This document shows positions 26,458-40,979 of a DNA stretch of 64,000 nt, in pieces. Source of the DNA: Coriaria nepalensis. Taxonomy: Eukaryota > Streptophyta > Magnoliopsida > Cucurbitales > Coriariaceae. The DNA lies in NCBI GenBank assembly GCA_027186245.1, contig CP114483.1, positions 17,318,220 through 17,382,219 on the forward strand. Direction: 5' to 3'. Made by a program: the position numbers and the translations under genes. Positions within the stretch are counted from its first letter, which is position 1, and the number at the start of each line of letters is the position of its first letter. The notes under the pieces are model-generated. The model saw only the letters and a program-made list of their open reading frames with translations, was not told the DNA's origin and did no database searches.

Positions 26458-28557
26458 ATTTAGAATGATTTTCTGACTAAAAGAGACGCAAAAATATGAC
26501 TTTAAGGCTAAAAAAATGCATAGTTGCCTTCAATAGATCAATTGCAAGTTATGCGTGAAAGTCGCGTTTTAAATGCAAAAAGAGATATGGTTCGAAGTGC
26601 CTTCAAACAATTTAATGATTGAAAAGACTGAGTGACATGCTTTTTAATGGTAAAATAATGCATTGTTGTCTTCAATAGATTAATTGCAAGTTATGTAATA
26701 AAATCATGTTTGAAGGGAAAAAATAAAATTCGTTCGACTTAATTTAGAATGATTTAACGACTAGAAGAGACTCATTGGCATGACATTAAGGCTAAACAAA
26801 TGCATTGTTGACTTCAATAGATCAACTGCAAGTTATGCACGAAAGTCATGTTCAAATGCCGAATTTCGTTCGAAGTGATTTAGAATGATTTTCTGACTAA
26901 AAGAGACGCAAAAATATGACTTTAAGGCTAAAAAAATGCATAGTTGCCTTCAATAGATCAATTGCAAGTTATGCATGAAAGTCACGTTTTAAATGCAAAA
27001 AGAGATATGGTCCGAAGTGCCTTCAAACTATTGAATGATTGAAAAGACTGAGTGACATGCTTTTTAATGGTAAAATAATGCATTGTTGTCTTCAATAGAT
27101 TAATTGCAAGTTATGTAATAAAATCATGTTTGAAGGGAAAAAATAAAATTCGTTCGACTTAATTTAGAATTATTTAACGACTAGAAGAAACTCATCGACA
27201 TGACTTTAAGGCTAAACAAATGCATTGTTGACTTCAATAGATCAACTGCAAGTTATGCACGAAAGTCATGTTCAAATGCCGAATTTCGTTCGAAGTGATT
27301 TAGAATGATTTTCTGACTAAAAGAGATGCAAAAATATGACTTTAAGGCTAAAAAAATGCATAGTTGCCTTCAATAGATCAATTGCAAGTTATGCATGAAA
27401 GTCGCGTTTTAAATGCAAAAAGAGATATGGTTCGAAGTGCCTTCAAACAATTTAATGATTGAAAAGACTGAGTGACATGCTTTTTAATGGTAAAATAATG
27501 CATTGTTGTCTTCAATAGATTAATTGCAAGTTATGTAATAAAATCATGTTTGAAGGGAAAAAATAAAATTCGTTCGACTTAATTTAGAATGATTTATCGA
27601 CTAGAAGAGACTCATTGACATGACTTTAAGGCTAAACAAATGCATTGTTGACTTCAATAGATCAACTGCAAGTTATGCACGAAAGTCATGTTCAAATGCC
27701 GAATTTCGTTCGAAGTGATTTAGAATGATTTTCTGACTAAAAGAGATGCAAAAATATGACTTTAAGGCTAAAAAAATGCATAGTTGCCTTCAATAGATCA
27801 ATTGCAAGTTATGCATGAAAGTCGCGTTTTAAATGCAAAAAGAGATATGGTTCGAAGTGCCTTCAAACAATTTAATGATTGAAAAGACTGAGTGACATGC
27901 TTTTTAATGGTAAAATAATGCATTGTTGTCTTCAATAGATTAATTGCAAGTTATGTAATAAAATCATGTTTGAAGGGAAAAAATAAAATTCATTCGACTT
28001 AATTTACAATGATTTAACGACCAGAAGAAACTCATCGACATGACTTTAAGGCTAAACAAATGCATTGTTGACTTCAATAGATCAACTGCAAGTTATGCAC
28101 GAAAGTCATGTTCAAATGCCGAATTTCGTTCGAAGTGATTTAGAATGATTTTCTGACTAAAGGAGACGCAAAAATATGACTTTAAGGCTAAAAAAATGCA
28201 TAGTTGCCTTCAATAGATCAATTGCAAGTTATGCATGAAAGTCGCGTTTTAAATGCAAAAAGAGATATGGTCCGAAGTGCCTTCAAACAATTTAATGATT
28301 GAAAAGACTGAGTGACATGCTTTTTAATGGTAAAATAATGCATTGTTGTCTTCAATAGAATAATTGCAAGTTATGTAATAAAATCATGTTTGAAGGGAAA
28401 AAATAAAATTCGTTGGACTTAATTTAGAATGATTTAACGACTAGAAGAAACTCATCGACATGACTTTAAGGCTAAACAAATGCATTGTTGACTTCAATAG
28501 ATCAACTGCAAGTTATGCACGAAAGTCATGTTCAAATGCCAAATTTCGTTCGAAGTT

Positions 28558-31500
28558 ATTTAGAATGATTTTCTGACTAAAAGACACGCAAAAATATGAC
28601 TTTAAGGCTAAAAAAATGCATAGTTGCCTTCAATAGATCAATTGCAAGTTATGCATGAAAGTCGCGTTTTAAATGCAAAAAGAGATATGGTTCGAAGTGC
28701 CTTCAAACAATTTAATGATTGAAAAGACTGAGTGACATGCTTTTTAATGGTAAAATAATGCATTGTTGTCTTCAATAGATTAATTGCAAGTTATGTAATA
28801 AAATCATGTTTGAAGGGAAAAAATAAAATTCGTTCGACTTAATTTAGAATAATTTAACGACTAGAAGAGACTCATTGACATGACTTTAAGGCTAAACAAA
28901 TGCATTGTTGACTTCAGTAGATCAACTGCAAGTTATGCACGAAAGTCATGTTCAAATGCCGAATTTCGTTCGAAGTGATTTAGAATGATTTTCTGACTAA
29001 AAGAGATGCAAAAATATGACTTTAAGGCTAAAAAAATGCATAGTTGCCTTCAGTAGATCAATTGCAAGTTATGCATGAAAGTCACGTTTTAAATGCAAAA
29101 AGAGATATGGTCCGAAGTGCCTTCAAACAATTTAATGATTGAAAAGACTGAGTGACATGCTTTTTAATGGTAAAATAATGCATTGTTGTCTTCAATAGAT
29201 TAATTGCAAGTTATGTAATAAAATCATGTTTGAAGGGAAAAAATAAAATTCGTTCGACTTAATTTAGAATGATTTAACAACTAGAAGAAACTCATCGACA
29301 TGACTTTAAGGCTAAACAAATGCATTGTTGACTTCAATAGATCAACTGCAAGTTATGCACGAAAGTCATGTTCAAATGCCGAATTTCGTTCGAAGTGATT
29401 TAGAATGATTTTCTGACTAAAAGAGATGCAAAAATATGACTTTAAGGCTAAAAAAATGCACAGTTGCCTTCAATAGATCAATTGCAAGTTATGCATGAAA
29501 GTCGCGTTTTAAATGCAAAAAGAGATATCGTTCGAAGTGCCTTCAAACAATTTAATGATTGAAAAGACTGAGTGACATGCTTTTTAATGGTAAAATAATG
29601 CATTGTTGTCTTCAATAGATTAATTGCAAGTTATGTAATAAAATCATGTTTGAAGGGAAAAAATAGAATTCGTTCGACTTAATTTAGAATGATTTAACGA
29701 CTAGAAGAGACTCATTGACATGACTTTAAAGCTAAACAAATGCATTGTTGACTTCAATAGATCAACTGCAAGTTATGCACGAAAGTCATGTTCAAATGCC
29801 GAATTTCGTTCGGAGTGATTTAGAATGATTTTCTGACTAAAAGAGATGCAAAAATATGACTTTAAGGCTAAAAAAATGCATAGTTGCCTTCAATAGATCA
29901 ATTGCAAGTTATGCATGAAAGTCGCGTTTTAAATGCAAAAAGAGATATGGTTCGAAGTGCCTTCAAACAATTTAATGATTGAAAAGACTGAGTGATATGC
30001 TTTTTAATGGTAAAATAATGCATTGTTGTCTTCAATAGATTAATTGCAAGTTATGTAAAAAAATAATGATTGAAGGGCGAAAATAGAATTCGTTCGACTT
30101 AATATAGAATGATTTAATGACTCGAAGAGACTCAGTTACATGACTTAAAGGCTAAACAAATGCATTGTTGCCTTCAATAGATCAACTGCAAGTTATGCAC
30201 CAAAGTCATATTTAAAGGCCGAATTTCGTTCGAAGTGATTTAGAAAAATTTAATGACTAAAAGAGACACAAAAATATGACTTTAAGACTAAAAAAATGCA
30301 TAGTTTCCTTCAATGGTCAATTGCAAGTTATGCCTGAAAGTCGCGTTTTAAATTCAAAAAGAGATATGGTTCGAAGTGCCTTCAAACAATTTAATGATTG
30401 AAAAGACTGAGTGACATGCTTTTTAATGGTAAAATAATGCATTGTTGTCTTCAATAGATTAATTGCAAGTTATGTAATAAAATCATGTTTGAAGGGAAAA
30501 AATAAAATTCGTTCGACTTAATATAGAATGATTTAATGACTCGAAGAGACTCAGTTACATGACTTAAAGGCTAAACAAATGCATTGTTGCCTTCAATAGA
30601 TCCACTGCAAGTGATGCACCAAAGTCATATTTAAAGGCCGAATTTCGTTCGAAGTGATTTAGAAAGATTTAATGACTAAAAGAGACACAAAAAAATGACT
30701 TTAAGACAAAAAAAATGCATAGTTTCCTTCAATGGTCAATTGCAAGTTATGCATGAAAGTCGCGTTTTAAATGCAAAAAGAGATATGGTTCGAAGTGCCT
30801 TCAAACAATTTAATGATTGAAAAGACTGAGTGACATGCTTTTTAATGGTAAAATAATGCATTGTTGTCTTCAATAGATTAATTGCAAGTTATGTAATAAA
30901 ATCATGTTTGAAGGGAAAAAATAAAATTCGTTCGACTTAATATAGAATGATTTAATGACTCGAAGAGACTCAGTTACATGACTTAAAGGCTAAACAAATG
31001 CATTGTTGCCTTCAATAGATCCACTGCAAGTGATGCACCAAAGTCATATTTAAAGGCCGAATTTCGTTCGAAGTGATTTAGAAAGATTTAATGACTAAAA
31101 GAGACACAAAAATATGACTTTAAGACTAAAAAAATGCATAGTTTCCTTCAATGGTCAATTGCAAGTTATGCATGAAAGTCGCGGTTTAAATTCAAAAAGA
31201 GATATGGTTCGAAGTGCCTTCAAACAATTTAATGATTGAAAAGACTGAGTGACATGCTTTTTAATGGTAAAATAATGCATTGTTGTCTTCAATAGATTAA
31301 TTGCAAGTTATGTAATAAAATCATGTTTGAAGGGAAAAAATAAAATTCGTTCGACTTAATATAGAATGATTTAATGACTCGAAGAGACTCAGTTACATAA
31401 CTTAAAGGCTAAACAAATGCATTGTTGCCTTCAATAGATCCACTGCAAGTGATGCACCAAAGTCATATTTAAAGGCCGAATTTCGTTCGAAGTGATTTAG

Positions 31501-32333
31501 AAAGATTTAATGACTAAAAGAGACACAAAAATATGACTTTAAGACTAAAAAAATGCATAGTTTCCTTCAATGGTCAATTGCAAGTTATGCCTGAAAGTCG
31601 CGTTTTAAATGCAAAAAGAGATATGGTTCGAAGTGCCTTCAAACAATTTAATGATTGAAAAGACTGAGTGACATGCTTTTTAATGGTAAAATAATGCATT
31701 GTTGTCTTCAATAGATTAATTGCAAGTTATGTAATAAAATCATGTTTGAAGGGAAAAAATAGAATTCGTTCTACTTAATTTAGAATGATTTAACGACTAG
31801 AAGAGACTCATGGACATGACTTTAAGGCTAAACAAATGCATTGTTGACTCCAATAGATCAACTGCAAGTTATGCACGAAAGTCATGTTCAAATGCCGAAT
31901 TTCGTTCGGAGTGATTTAGAATTATTTTCTGACTAAAAGAGATGCAAAAATATGACTTTAAGGCTAAAAAAATGCATAGTTGCCTTCAATAGATCAATTG
32001 CAAGTTATGCATGAAAGTCACGTTTTAAATGCAAAAAGAGATATGGTCCGAAGTGCCTTCAAACAATTTAATGATTGAAAAGACTGAGTGACATGCTTTT
32101 TAATGGTAAAATAATGCATTGTTGTCTTCAATAGATTAATTGCAAGTTATGTAATAAAATCATGTCTGAAGGGAAAAAATAAAATTCGTTCGACTTAATT
32201 TAGAATGATTTAACGACTAGAAGACACTCATCGACATGACTTTAAGGCTAAACAAATGCATTGTTGACTTCAATAGATCAACTGCAAGTTATGCACGAAA
32301 GTCATGTTCAAATGCCAAATTTCGTTCGAAGTT
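28558..32333 (+). repeat. 3,776-bp super-repeat, left copy
   Basis: Nine units that match 32,334-36,109 in order and in private changes: gttatttag with gagactaaaagacacg-type opening (ctaaaagacacgc), cttcagtagatc, gcacagttgcc, ttagaaaaattt, four consecutive A2 units, gaattattttctg and catgtctgaag. The length is nine times 420 minus four caatggtc deletions. The two copies are directly adjacent. Confidence 0.88.
30057..30240 (+). repeat. Linked b2-C2 block (example)
   Basis: After the B core the sequence becomes taaaaaaataatgattgaag with ggcgaaaatag, then C2, then A2 at 30,238. The same b2-C2 order is at about 33,833, 40,125, 42,640, 43,900, 45,160, 48,096, 50,899, 56,220 and 61,541. It is usually introduced by gtgatatg in place of gtgacatg. 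Older relatives with gaaaataatgtttgaag are in zone II. The linkage suggests that b2, C2 and A2 entered as one diverged 420-bp unit and were later broken up. Confidence 0.7.
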
Positions 32334-35300
32334 ATTTAGAATGATTTTCTGACTAAAAGACACGCAAAAATATGACTTTAAGGCTAAAAAAATGCATAGT
32401 TGCCTTCAATAGATCAATTGCAAGTTATGCATGAAAGTCGCGTTTTAAATGCAAAAAGAGATATGGTTCGAAGTGCCTTCAAACAATTTAATGATTGAAA
32501 AGACTGAGTGACATGCTTTTTAATGGTAAAATAATGCATTGTTGTCTTCAATAGATTAATTGCAAGTTATGTAATAAAATCATGTTTGAAGGGAAAAAAT
32601 AAAATTCGTTCGACTTAATTTAGAATAATTTAACGACTAGAAGAGACTCATTGACATGACTTTAAGGCTAAACAAATGCATTGTTGACTTCAGTAGATCA
32701 ACTGCAAGTTATGCACGAAAGTCATGTTCAAATGCCGAATTTCGTTCGAAGTGATTTAGAATGATTTTCTGACTAAAAGAGATGCAAAAATATGACTTTA
32801 AGGCTAAAAAAATGCATAGTTGCCTTCAGTAGATCAATTGCAAGTTATGCATGAAAGTCACGTTTTAAATGCAAAAAGAGATATGGTCCGAAGTGCCTTC
32901 AAACAATTTAATGATTGAAAAGACTGAGTGACATGCTTTTTAATGGTAAAATAATGCATTGTTGTCTTCAATAGATTAATTGCAAGTTATGTAATAAAAT
33001 CATGTTTGAAGGGAAAAAATAAAATTCGTTCGACTTAATTTAGAATGATTTAACAACTAGAAGAAACTCATCGACATGACTTTAAGGCTAAACAAATGCA
33101 TTGTTGACTTCAATAGATCAACTGCAAGTTATGCACGAAAGTCATGTTCAAATGCCGAATTTCGTTCGAAGTGATTTAGAATGATTTTCTGACTAAAAGA
33201 GATGCAAAAATATGACTTTAAGGCTAAAAAAATGCACAGTTGCCTTCAATAGATCAATTGCAAGTTATGCATGAAAGTCGCGTTTTAAATGCAAAAAGAG
33301 ATATCGTTCGAAGTGCCTTCAAACAATTTAATGATTGAAAAGACTGAGTGACATGCTTTTTAATGGTAAAATAATGCATTGTTGTCTTCAATAGATTAAT
33401 TGCAAGTTATGTAATAAAATCATGTTTGAAGGGAAAAAATAGAATTCGTTCGACTTAATTTAGAATGATTTAACGACTAGAAGAGACTCATTGACATGAC
33501 TTTAAAGCTAAACAAATGCATTGTTGACTTCAATAGGTCAACTGCAAGTTATGCACGAAAGTCATGTTCAAATGCCGAATTTCGTTCGGAGTGATTTAGA
33601 ATGATTTTCTGACTAAAAGAGATGCAAAAATATGACTTTAAGGCTAAAAAAATGCATAGTTGCCTTCAATAGATCAATTGCAAGTTATGCATGAAAGTCG
33701 CGTTTTAAATGCAAAAAGAGATATGGTTCGAAGTGCCTTCAAACAATTTAATGATTGAAAAGACTGAGTGATATGCTTTTTAATGGTAAAATAATGCATT
33801 GTTGTCTTCAATAGATTAATTGCAAGTTATGTAAAAAAATAATGATTGAAGGGCGAAAATAGAATTCGTTCGACTTAATATAGAATGATTTAATGACTCG
33901 AAGAGACTCAGTTACATGACTTAAAGGCTAAACAAATGCATTGTTGCCTTCAATAGATCAACTGCAAGTTATGCACCAAAGTCATATTTAAAGGCCGAAT
34001 TTCGTTCGAAGTGATTTAGAAAAATTTAATGACTAAAAGAGACACAAAAATATGACTTTAAGACTAAAAAAATGCATAGTTTCCTTCAATGGTCAATTGC
34101 AAGTTATGCCTGAAAGTCGCGTTTTAAATTCAAAAAGAGATATGGTTCGAAGTGCCTTCAAACAATTTAATGATTGAAAAGACTGAGTGACATGCTTTTT
34201 AATGGTAAAATAATGCATTGTTGTCTTCAATAGATTAATTGCAAGTTATGTAATAAAATCATGTTTGAAGGGAAAAAATAAAATTCGTTCGACTTAATAT
34301 AGAATGATTTAATGACTCGAAGAGACTCAGTTACATGACTTAAAGGATAAACAAATGCATTGTTGCCTTCAATAGATCCACTGCAAGTGATGCACCAAAG
34401 TCATATTTAAAGGCCGAATTTCGTTCGAAGTGATTTAGAAAGATTTAATGACTAAAAGAGACACAAAAAAATGACTTTAAGACAAAAAAAATGCATAGTT
34501 TCCTTCAATGGTCAATTGCAAGTTATGCATGAAAGTCGCGTTTTAAATGCAAAAAGAGATATGGTTCGAAGTGCCTTCAAACAATTTAATGATTGAAAAG
34601 ACTGAGTGACATGCTTTTTAATGGTAAAATAATGCATTGTTGTCTTCAATAGATTAATTGCAAGTTATGTAATAAAATCATGTTTGAAGGGAAAAAATAA
34701 AATTCGTTCGACTTAATATAGAATGATTTAATGACTCGAAGAGACTCAGTTACATGACTTAAAGGCTAAACAAATGCATTGTTGCCTTCAATAGATCCAC
34801 TGCAAGTGATGCACCAAAGTCATATTTAAAGGCCGAATTTCGTTCGAAGTGATTTAGAAAGATTTAATGACTAAAAGAGACACAAAAATATGACTTTAAG
34901 ACTAAAAAAATGCATAGTTTCCTTCAATGGTCAATTGCAAGTTATGCATGAAAGTCGCGGTTTAAATTCAAAAAGAGATATGGTTCGAAGTGCCTTCAAA
35001 CAATTTAATGATTGAAAAGACTGAGTGACATGCTTTTTAATGGTAAAATAATGCATTGTTGTCTTCAATAGATTAATTGCAAGTTATGTAATAAAATCAT
35101 GTTTGAAGGGAAAAAATAAAATTCGTTCGACTTAATATAGAATGATTTAATGACTCGAAGAGACTCAGTTACATAACTTAAAGGCTAAACAAATGCATTG
35201 TTGCCTTCAATAGATCCACTGCAAGTGATGCACCAAAGTCATATTTAAAGGCCGAATTTCGTTCGAAGTGATTTAGAAAGATTTAATGACTAAAAGAGAC

Positions 35301-36109
35301 ACAAAAATATGACTTTAAGACTAAAAAAATGCATAGTTTCCTTCAATGGTCAATTGCAAGTTATGCCTGAAAGTCGCGTTTTAAATGCAAAAAGAGATAT
35401 GGTTCGAAGTGCCTTCAAACAATTTAATGATTGAAAAGACTGAGTGACATGCTTTTTAATGGTAAAATAATGCATTGTTGTCTTCAATAGATTAATTGCA
35501 AGTTATGTAATAAAATCATGTTTGAAGGGAAAAAATAGAATTCGTTCTACTTAATTTAGAATGATTTAACGACTAGAAGAGACTCATGGACATGACTTTA
35601 AGGCTAAACAAATGCATTGTTGACTCCAATAGATCAACTGCAAGTTATGCACGAAAGTCATGTTCAAATGCCGAATTTCGTTCGGAGTGATTTAGAATTA
35701 TTTTCTGACTAAAAGAGATGCAAAAATATGACTTTAAGGCTAAAAAAATGCATAGTTGCCTTCAATAGATCAATTGCAAGTTATGCATGAAAGTCACGTT
35801 TTAAATGCAAAAAGAGATATGGTCCGAAGTGCCTTCAAACAATTTAATGATTGAAAAGACTGAGTGACATGCTTTTTAATGGTAAAATAATGCATTGTTG
35901 TCTTCAATAGATTAATTGCAAGTTATGTAATAAAATCATGTCTGAAGGGAAAAAATAAAATTCGTTCGACTTAATTTAGAATGATTTAACGACTAGAAGA
36001 CACTCATCGACATGACTTTAAGGCCAAACAAATGCATTGTTGACTTCAATAGATCAACTGCAAGTTATGCACGAAAGTCATGTTCAAATGCCAAATTTCG
36101 TTCGAAGTG
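32334..36109 (+). repeat. 3,776-bp super-repeat, right copy
   Basis: Tandem partner of 28,558-32,333. The few differences I found are caataggtc near 33,535 (caatagatc on the left), aaaggataaac near 34,346 (aaaggctaaac on the left) and aaggccaaac near 36,021 (aaggctaaac on the left). The copies therefore share many rare variants but have few private ones, as expected of a young duplication. Confidence 0.88.
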
Positions 36110-39100
36110 ATTTAGAATGATTTTCTGACTAAAAGAGACGCAAAAATATGACTTTAAGGCTAAAAAAATGCATAGTTGCCTTCAATAGATCAATTGCAAG
36201 TTATGCATGAAAGTCGCGTTTTAAATGCAAAAAGAGATATCGTTCGAAGTGCCTTCAAACAATTTAATGATTGAAAAGACTGAGTGACATGCTTTTTAAT
36301 GGTAAAATAATGCATTGTTGTCTTCAATATATTAATTGCAAGTTATGTAATAAAATCTGGTTTGAAGGGAAAAAATAAAAATCGTTTGACTTAATTTAGA
36401 ATGATTTAACGACTAGAAGAGACTCATTGACATGACTTTAAGGCTAAACAAATGCATTGTTGACTTCAATAGATCAACTGCAAGTTATGCACGAAAGTCA
36501 TGTTCAAATGCCGAATTTCGTTCGAAGTGATTTAGAATGATTTTCTGACTAAAAGAGACGCAAAAATATGACTTTAAGGCTAAAAAAATGCATAGTTGCC
36601 TTCAATAGATCAATTGCAAGTTATGCATGAAAGTGGCGTTTTAAATGCAAAAAGAGATATGGTTCGAAGTGCCTTCAAACAATTTAATGATTGAAAAGAC
36701 TGAGTGACATGCTTTTTAATGGTAAAATAATGCATTGTTGTCTTCAATAGATTAATTGCAAGTTATGTAATAAAATCATGTTTGAAGGGAAAAAATAAAA
36801 TTCGTTCGACTTAATATAGAATGATTTAATGACTCGAAGAGACTCAGTTACATGACTTAAAGGCTAAACAAATGCATTGTTGCCTTCAATAGATCCACTG
36901 CAAGTGATGCACCAAAGTCATATTTAAAGGCCGAATTTCGTTCGAAGTGATTTAGAAAGATTTAATGACTAAAAGAGACACAAAAATATGACTTTAAGAC
37001 TAAAAAAATGCATAGTTTCCTTCAATGGTCAATTGCAAGTTATGCATGAAAGTCGCGGTTTAAATTCAAAAAGAGATATGGTTCGAAGTGCCTTCAAACA
37101 ATTTAATGATTGAAAAGACTGAGTGACATGCTTTTTAATGGTAAAATAATGCATTGTTGTCTTCAATAGATTAATTGCAAGTTATGTAATAAAATCATGT
37201 TTGAAGGGAAAAAATAAAATTCGTTCGACTTAATATAGAATGATTTAATGACTCGAAGAGACTCAGTTACATGACTTAAAGGCTAAACAAATGCATTGTT
37301 GCCTTCAATAGATCCACTGCAAGTGATGCACCAAAGTCATATTTAAAGGCCGAATTTCGTTCGAAGTGATTTATAAAGATTTAATGACTAAAAGAGACAC
37401 AAAAAAATGACTTTAAGACTAAAAAAATGCATAGTTTCCTTCAATGGTCAATTGCAAGTTATGCATGAAAGTCGCGTTTTAAATGCAAAAAGAGATATGG
37501 TTCGAAGTGCCTTCAAACAATTTAATGATTGAAAAGACTGAGTGACATGCTTTTTAATGGTAAAATAATGCATTGTTGTCTTCAATAGATTAATTGCAAG
37601 TTATGTAATAAAATCATGTTTGAAGGGAAAAAATAAAATTCGTTCGACTTAATATAGAATGATTTAATGACTCGAAGAGACTCAGTTACATAACTTAAAG
37701 GCTAAACAAATGCATTGTTGCCTTCAATAGATCCACTGCAAGTGATGCACCAAAGTCATATTTAAAGGCCGAATTTCGTTCGAAGTGATTTAGAAAGATT
37801 TAATGACTAAAAGAGACACAAAAATATGACTTTAAGACTAAAAAAATGCATAGTTTCCTTCAATGGTCAATTGCAAGTTATGCCTGAAAGTCGCGTTTTA
37901 AATGCAAAAAGAGATATGGTTCGAAGTGCCTTCAAACAATTTAATGATTGAAAAGACTGAGTGACATGCTTTTTAATGGTAAAATAATGCATTGTTGTCT
38001 TCAATAGATTAATTGCAAGTTATGTAATAAAATCATGTTTGAAGGGAAAAAATAGAATTCGTTCGACTTAATTTAGAATGATTTAACGACTAGAAGAGAC
38101 TCATTGACATGACTTTAAGGCTAAACAAATGCATTGCTGACTTCAATAGATCAACTGCAAGTTATGCACGAAAGTCATGTTCAAATGCCGAATTTCGTTC
38201 GAAGTGATTTAGAATGATTTTCTGACTAAAAGAGACGCAAAAATATGACTTTAAGGCTAAAAAAATGCATAGTTGCCTTCAATAGATCAATCGCAAGTTA
38301 TGCATGAAAGTCGCGTTTTAAATGCAAAAAGAGATATGGTTCGAAGTGCCTTCAAACAATTTAATGATTGAAAAGACTGAGTGACATGCTTTTTAATGGT
38401 AAAATAATGCATTGTTGTCTTCAATAGATTAATTGCAAGTTATGTAATAAAATCATGTTTGAAGGGAAAAAATAAAATTCGTTCGACTTAATATAGAATG
38501 ATTTAATGACTCGAAGAGACTCAGTTACATGACTTAAAGGCCAAACAAATGCATTGTTGCCTTCAATAGATCCACTGCAAGTGATGCACCAAAGTCATAT
38601 TTAAAGGCCGAATTTCGTTCGAAGTGATTTAGAAAGATTTAATGACTAAAAGAGACTCAAAAAAATGACTTTAAGACAAAAAAAATGCATAGTTTCCTTC
38701 AATGGTCAATTGCAAGTTATGCTTGAAAGTCGCGTTTTAAATGCAAAAAGAGATATGGTTCGAAGTGCCTTCAAACAATTTAATGATTGAAAAGACTGAG
38801 TGACATGCTTTTTAATGGTAAAATAATGCATTGTTGTCTTCAATAGATTAATTGCAAGTTATGTAATAAAATCATGTTTGAAGGGAAAAAATAGAATTCG
38901 TTCGACTTAATTTAGAATGATTTAACGACTAGAAGAGACTCATTGACATGACTTTAAGGCTAAACAAATGCATTGTTGACTTCAATAAATCAACTGCAAG
39001 TTATCCACGAAAGTCATGTTCAAATGCCGAATTTCGTTCGAAGTGATTTAGAATGATTTTCTGACTAAAAGAGACGCAAAAATATGACTTTAAGGCTAAA

Positions 39101-40979
39101 AAAATGCATAGTTGCCTTCAATAGATCAATCGCAAGTTATGCATGAAACTCGCGTTTTAAATGCAAAAAGAGATATGGTTCGAAGTGCCTTCAAACAATT
39201 TAATGATTGAAAAGACTGAGTGACATGCTTTTTAATGGTAAAATAATGCATTGTTGTCTTCAATAGATTAATTGCAAGTTATGTAATAAAATCATGTTTG
39301 AAGGGAAAAAATAAAATTCGTTCGACTTAATATAGAATGATTTAATGACTCGAAGAGACTCAGTTACATGACTTAAAGGCCAAACAAATGCATTGTTGCC
39401 TTCAATAGATCCACTGCAAGTGATGCACCAAAGTCATATTTAAAGGCCGAATTTCGTTCGAAGTGATTTAGAAAGATTTAATGACTAAAAGAGACACAAA
39501 AATATGACTTTAAGACTAAAAAAATGCATAGTTTCCTTCAATGGTCAATTGCAAGTTATGCCTGAAAGTCGCGTTTTAAATGCAAAAAGAGATATGGTTC
39601 GAAGTGCCTTCAAACAATTTAATGATTGAAAAGACTGAGTGACATGCTTTTTAATGGTAAAATAATGCATTGTTGTCTTCAATAGATTAATTGCAAGTTA
39701 TGTAATAAAATCATGTTTGAAGGGAAAAAATAGAATTCGTTCGACTTAATTTAGAATGATTTAACGACTAGAAGAGACTCATTGACATGACTTTAAGGCT
39801 AAACAAATGCATTGCTGACTTCAAGAGATCAACTGCAAGTTATGCACGAAAGTCATGTTCAAATGCCGAATTTCGTTCGGAGTGATTTAGAATGATTTTC
39901 TGGCTAAAAGAGATGCAAAAATATGACTTTAAGGCTAAAAAAATGCATAGTTGCCTTCAATAGATCAATTGCAAGTTATGCATGAAAGTCACGTTTTAAA
40001 TGCAAAAAGAGATATGGTCCGAAGTGCCTTCAAACAATTTAATGATTGAAAAGACTGAGTGATATGCTTTTTAATGGTAAAATAATGCATTGTTGTCTTC
40101 AATAGATTAATTGCAAGTTATGTAAAAAAATAATGTTTGAAGGGCGAAAATAGAATTCGTTCGACTTAATATAGAATGATTTAATGACTCGAAGAGACTC
40201 AGTTACATGACTTAAAGGCTAAACAAATGCATTGTTGCCTTCAATAGATCAACTGCAAGTTATGCACCAAAGTCATATTTAAAGGCCGAATTTCGTTCGA
40301 AGTGATTTAGAAAGATTTAATGACTAAAAGAGACACAAAAATATGACTTTAAGACTAAAAAAATGCATAGTTTCCTTCAATGGTCAATTGCAAGTTATGC
40401 CTGAAAGTCGCGTTTTAAATGCAAAAAGAGATATGGTTCGAAGTGCCTTCAAACAATTTAATGATTGAAAAGACTGAGTGACATGCTTTTTAATGGTAAA
40501 ATAATGCATTGTTGTCTTCAATAGATTAATTGCAAGTTATGTAATAAAATCATGTTTGAAGGGAAAAAATAAAATTCGTTCGACTTAATTTAGAATGATT
40601 TAACGACTAGAAGAAACTCATCGACATGACTTTAAGGCCAAACAAATGCATTGTTGACTTCAATAGATCAACTGCAAGTTATGCACGAAAGTCATGTTCA
40701 AATGCCAAATTTCGTTCGAAGTGATTTAGAATGATTTTCTGACTAAAAGAGACGCAAAAATATGACTTTAAGGCTAAAAAAATGCATAGTTGCCTTCAAT
40801 AGATCAATTGCAAGTTATGCATGAAAGTCGCGTTTTAAATGCAAAAAGAGATATCGTTCGAAGTGCCTTCAAACAATTTAATGATTGAAAAGACTGAGTG
40901 ACATGCTTTTTAATGGTAAAATAATGCATTGTTGTCTTCAATAGATTAATTGCAAGTTATGTAATAAAATCATGTTTGA

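Larger units (their letters stand above)
19320..30237. repeat. Zone III: EcoRI-poor units
   Basis: There are 26 units, mostly A with gttttaaatg, B with taaaattcg in place of the EcoRI sequence, and C1 with gaagaaactcatcgacatg or gagactcattgacatg ending ttcgttcgaagtg. Early A2-like deletion units (caatggtc) are at 19,320 and 21,419. Internal duplications include 19,320-20,578 against 21,419-22,677 (same private changes: gcctgaaagttgcg, ggtaacataatg, caataataacac, tttttaaagg), and 20,579-21,418 against 23,518-24,357 (both with gcgtgaaag and gattttaagccta). Two segments of zone-I haplotype lie at about 25,040-25,140 and 26,038-26,400. Confidence 0.65.
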
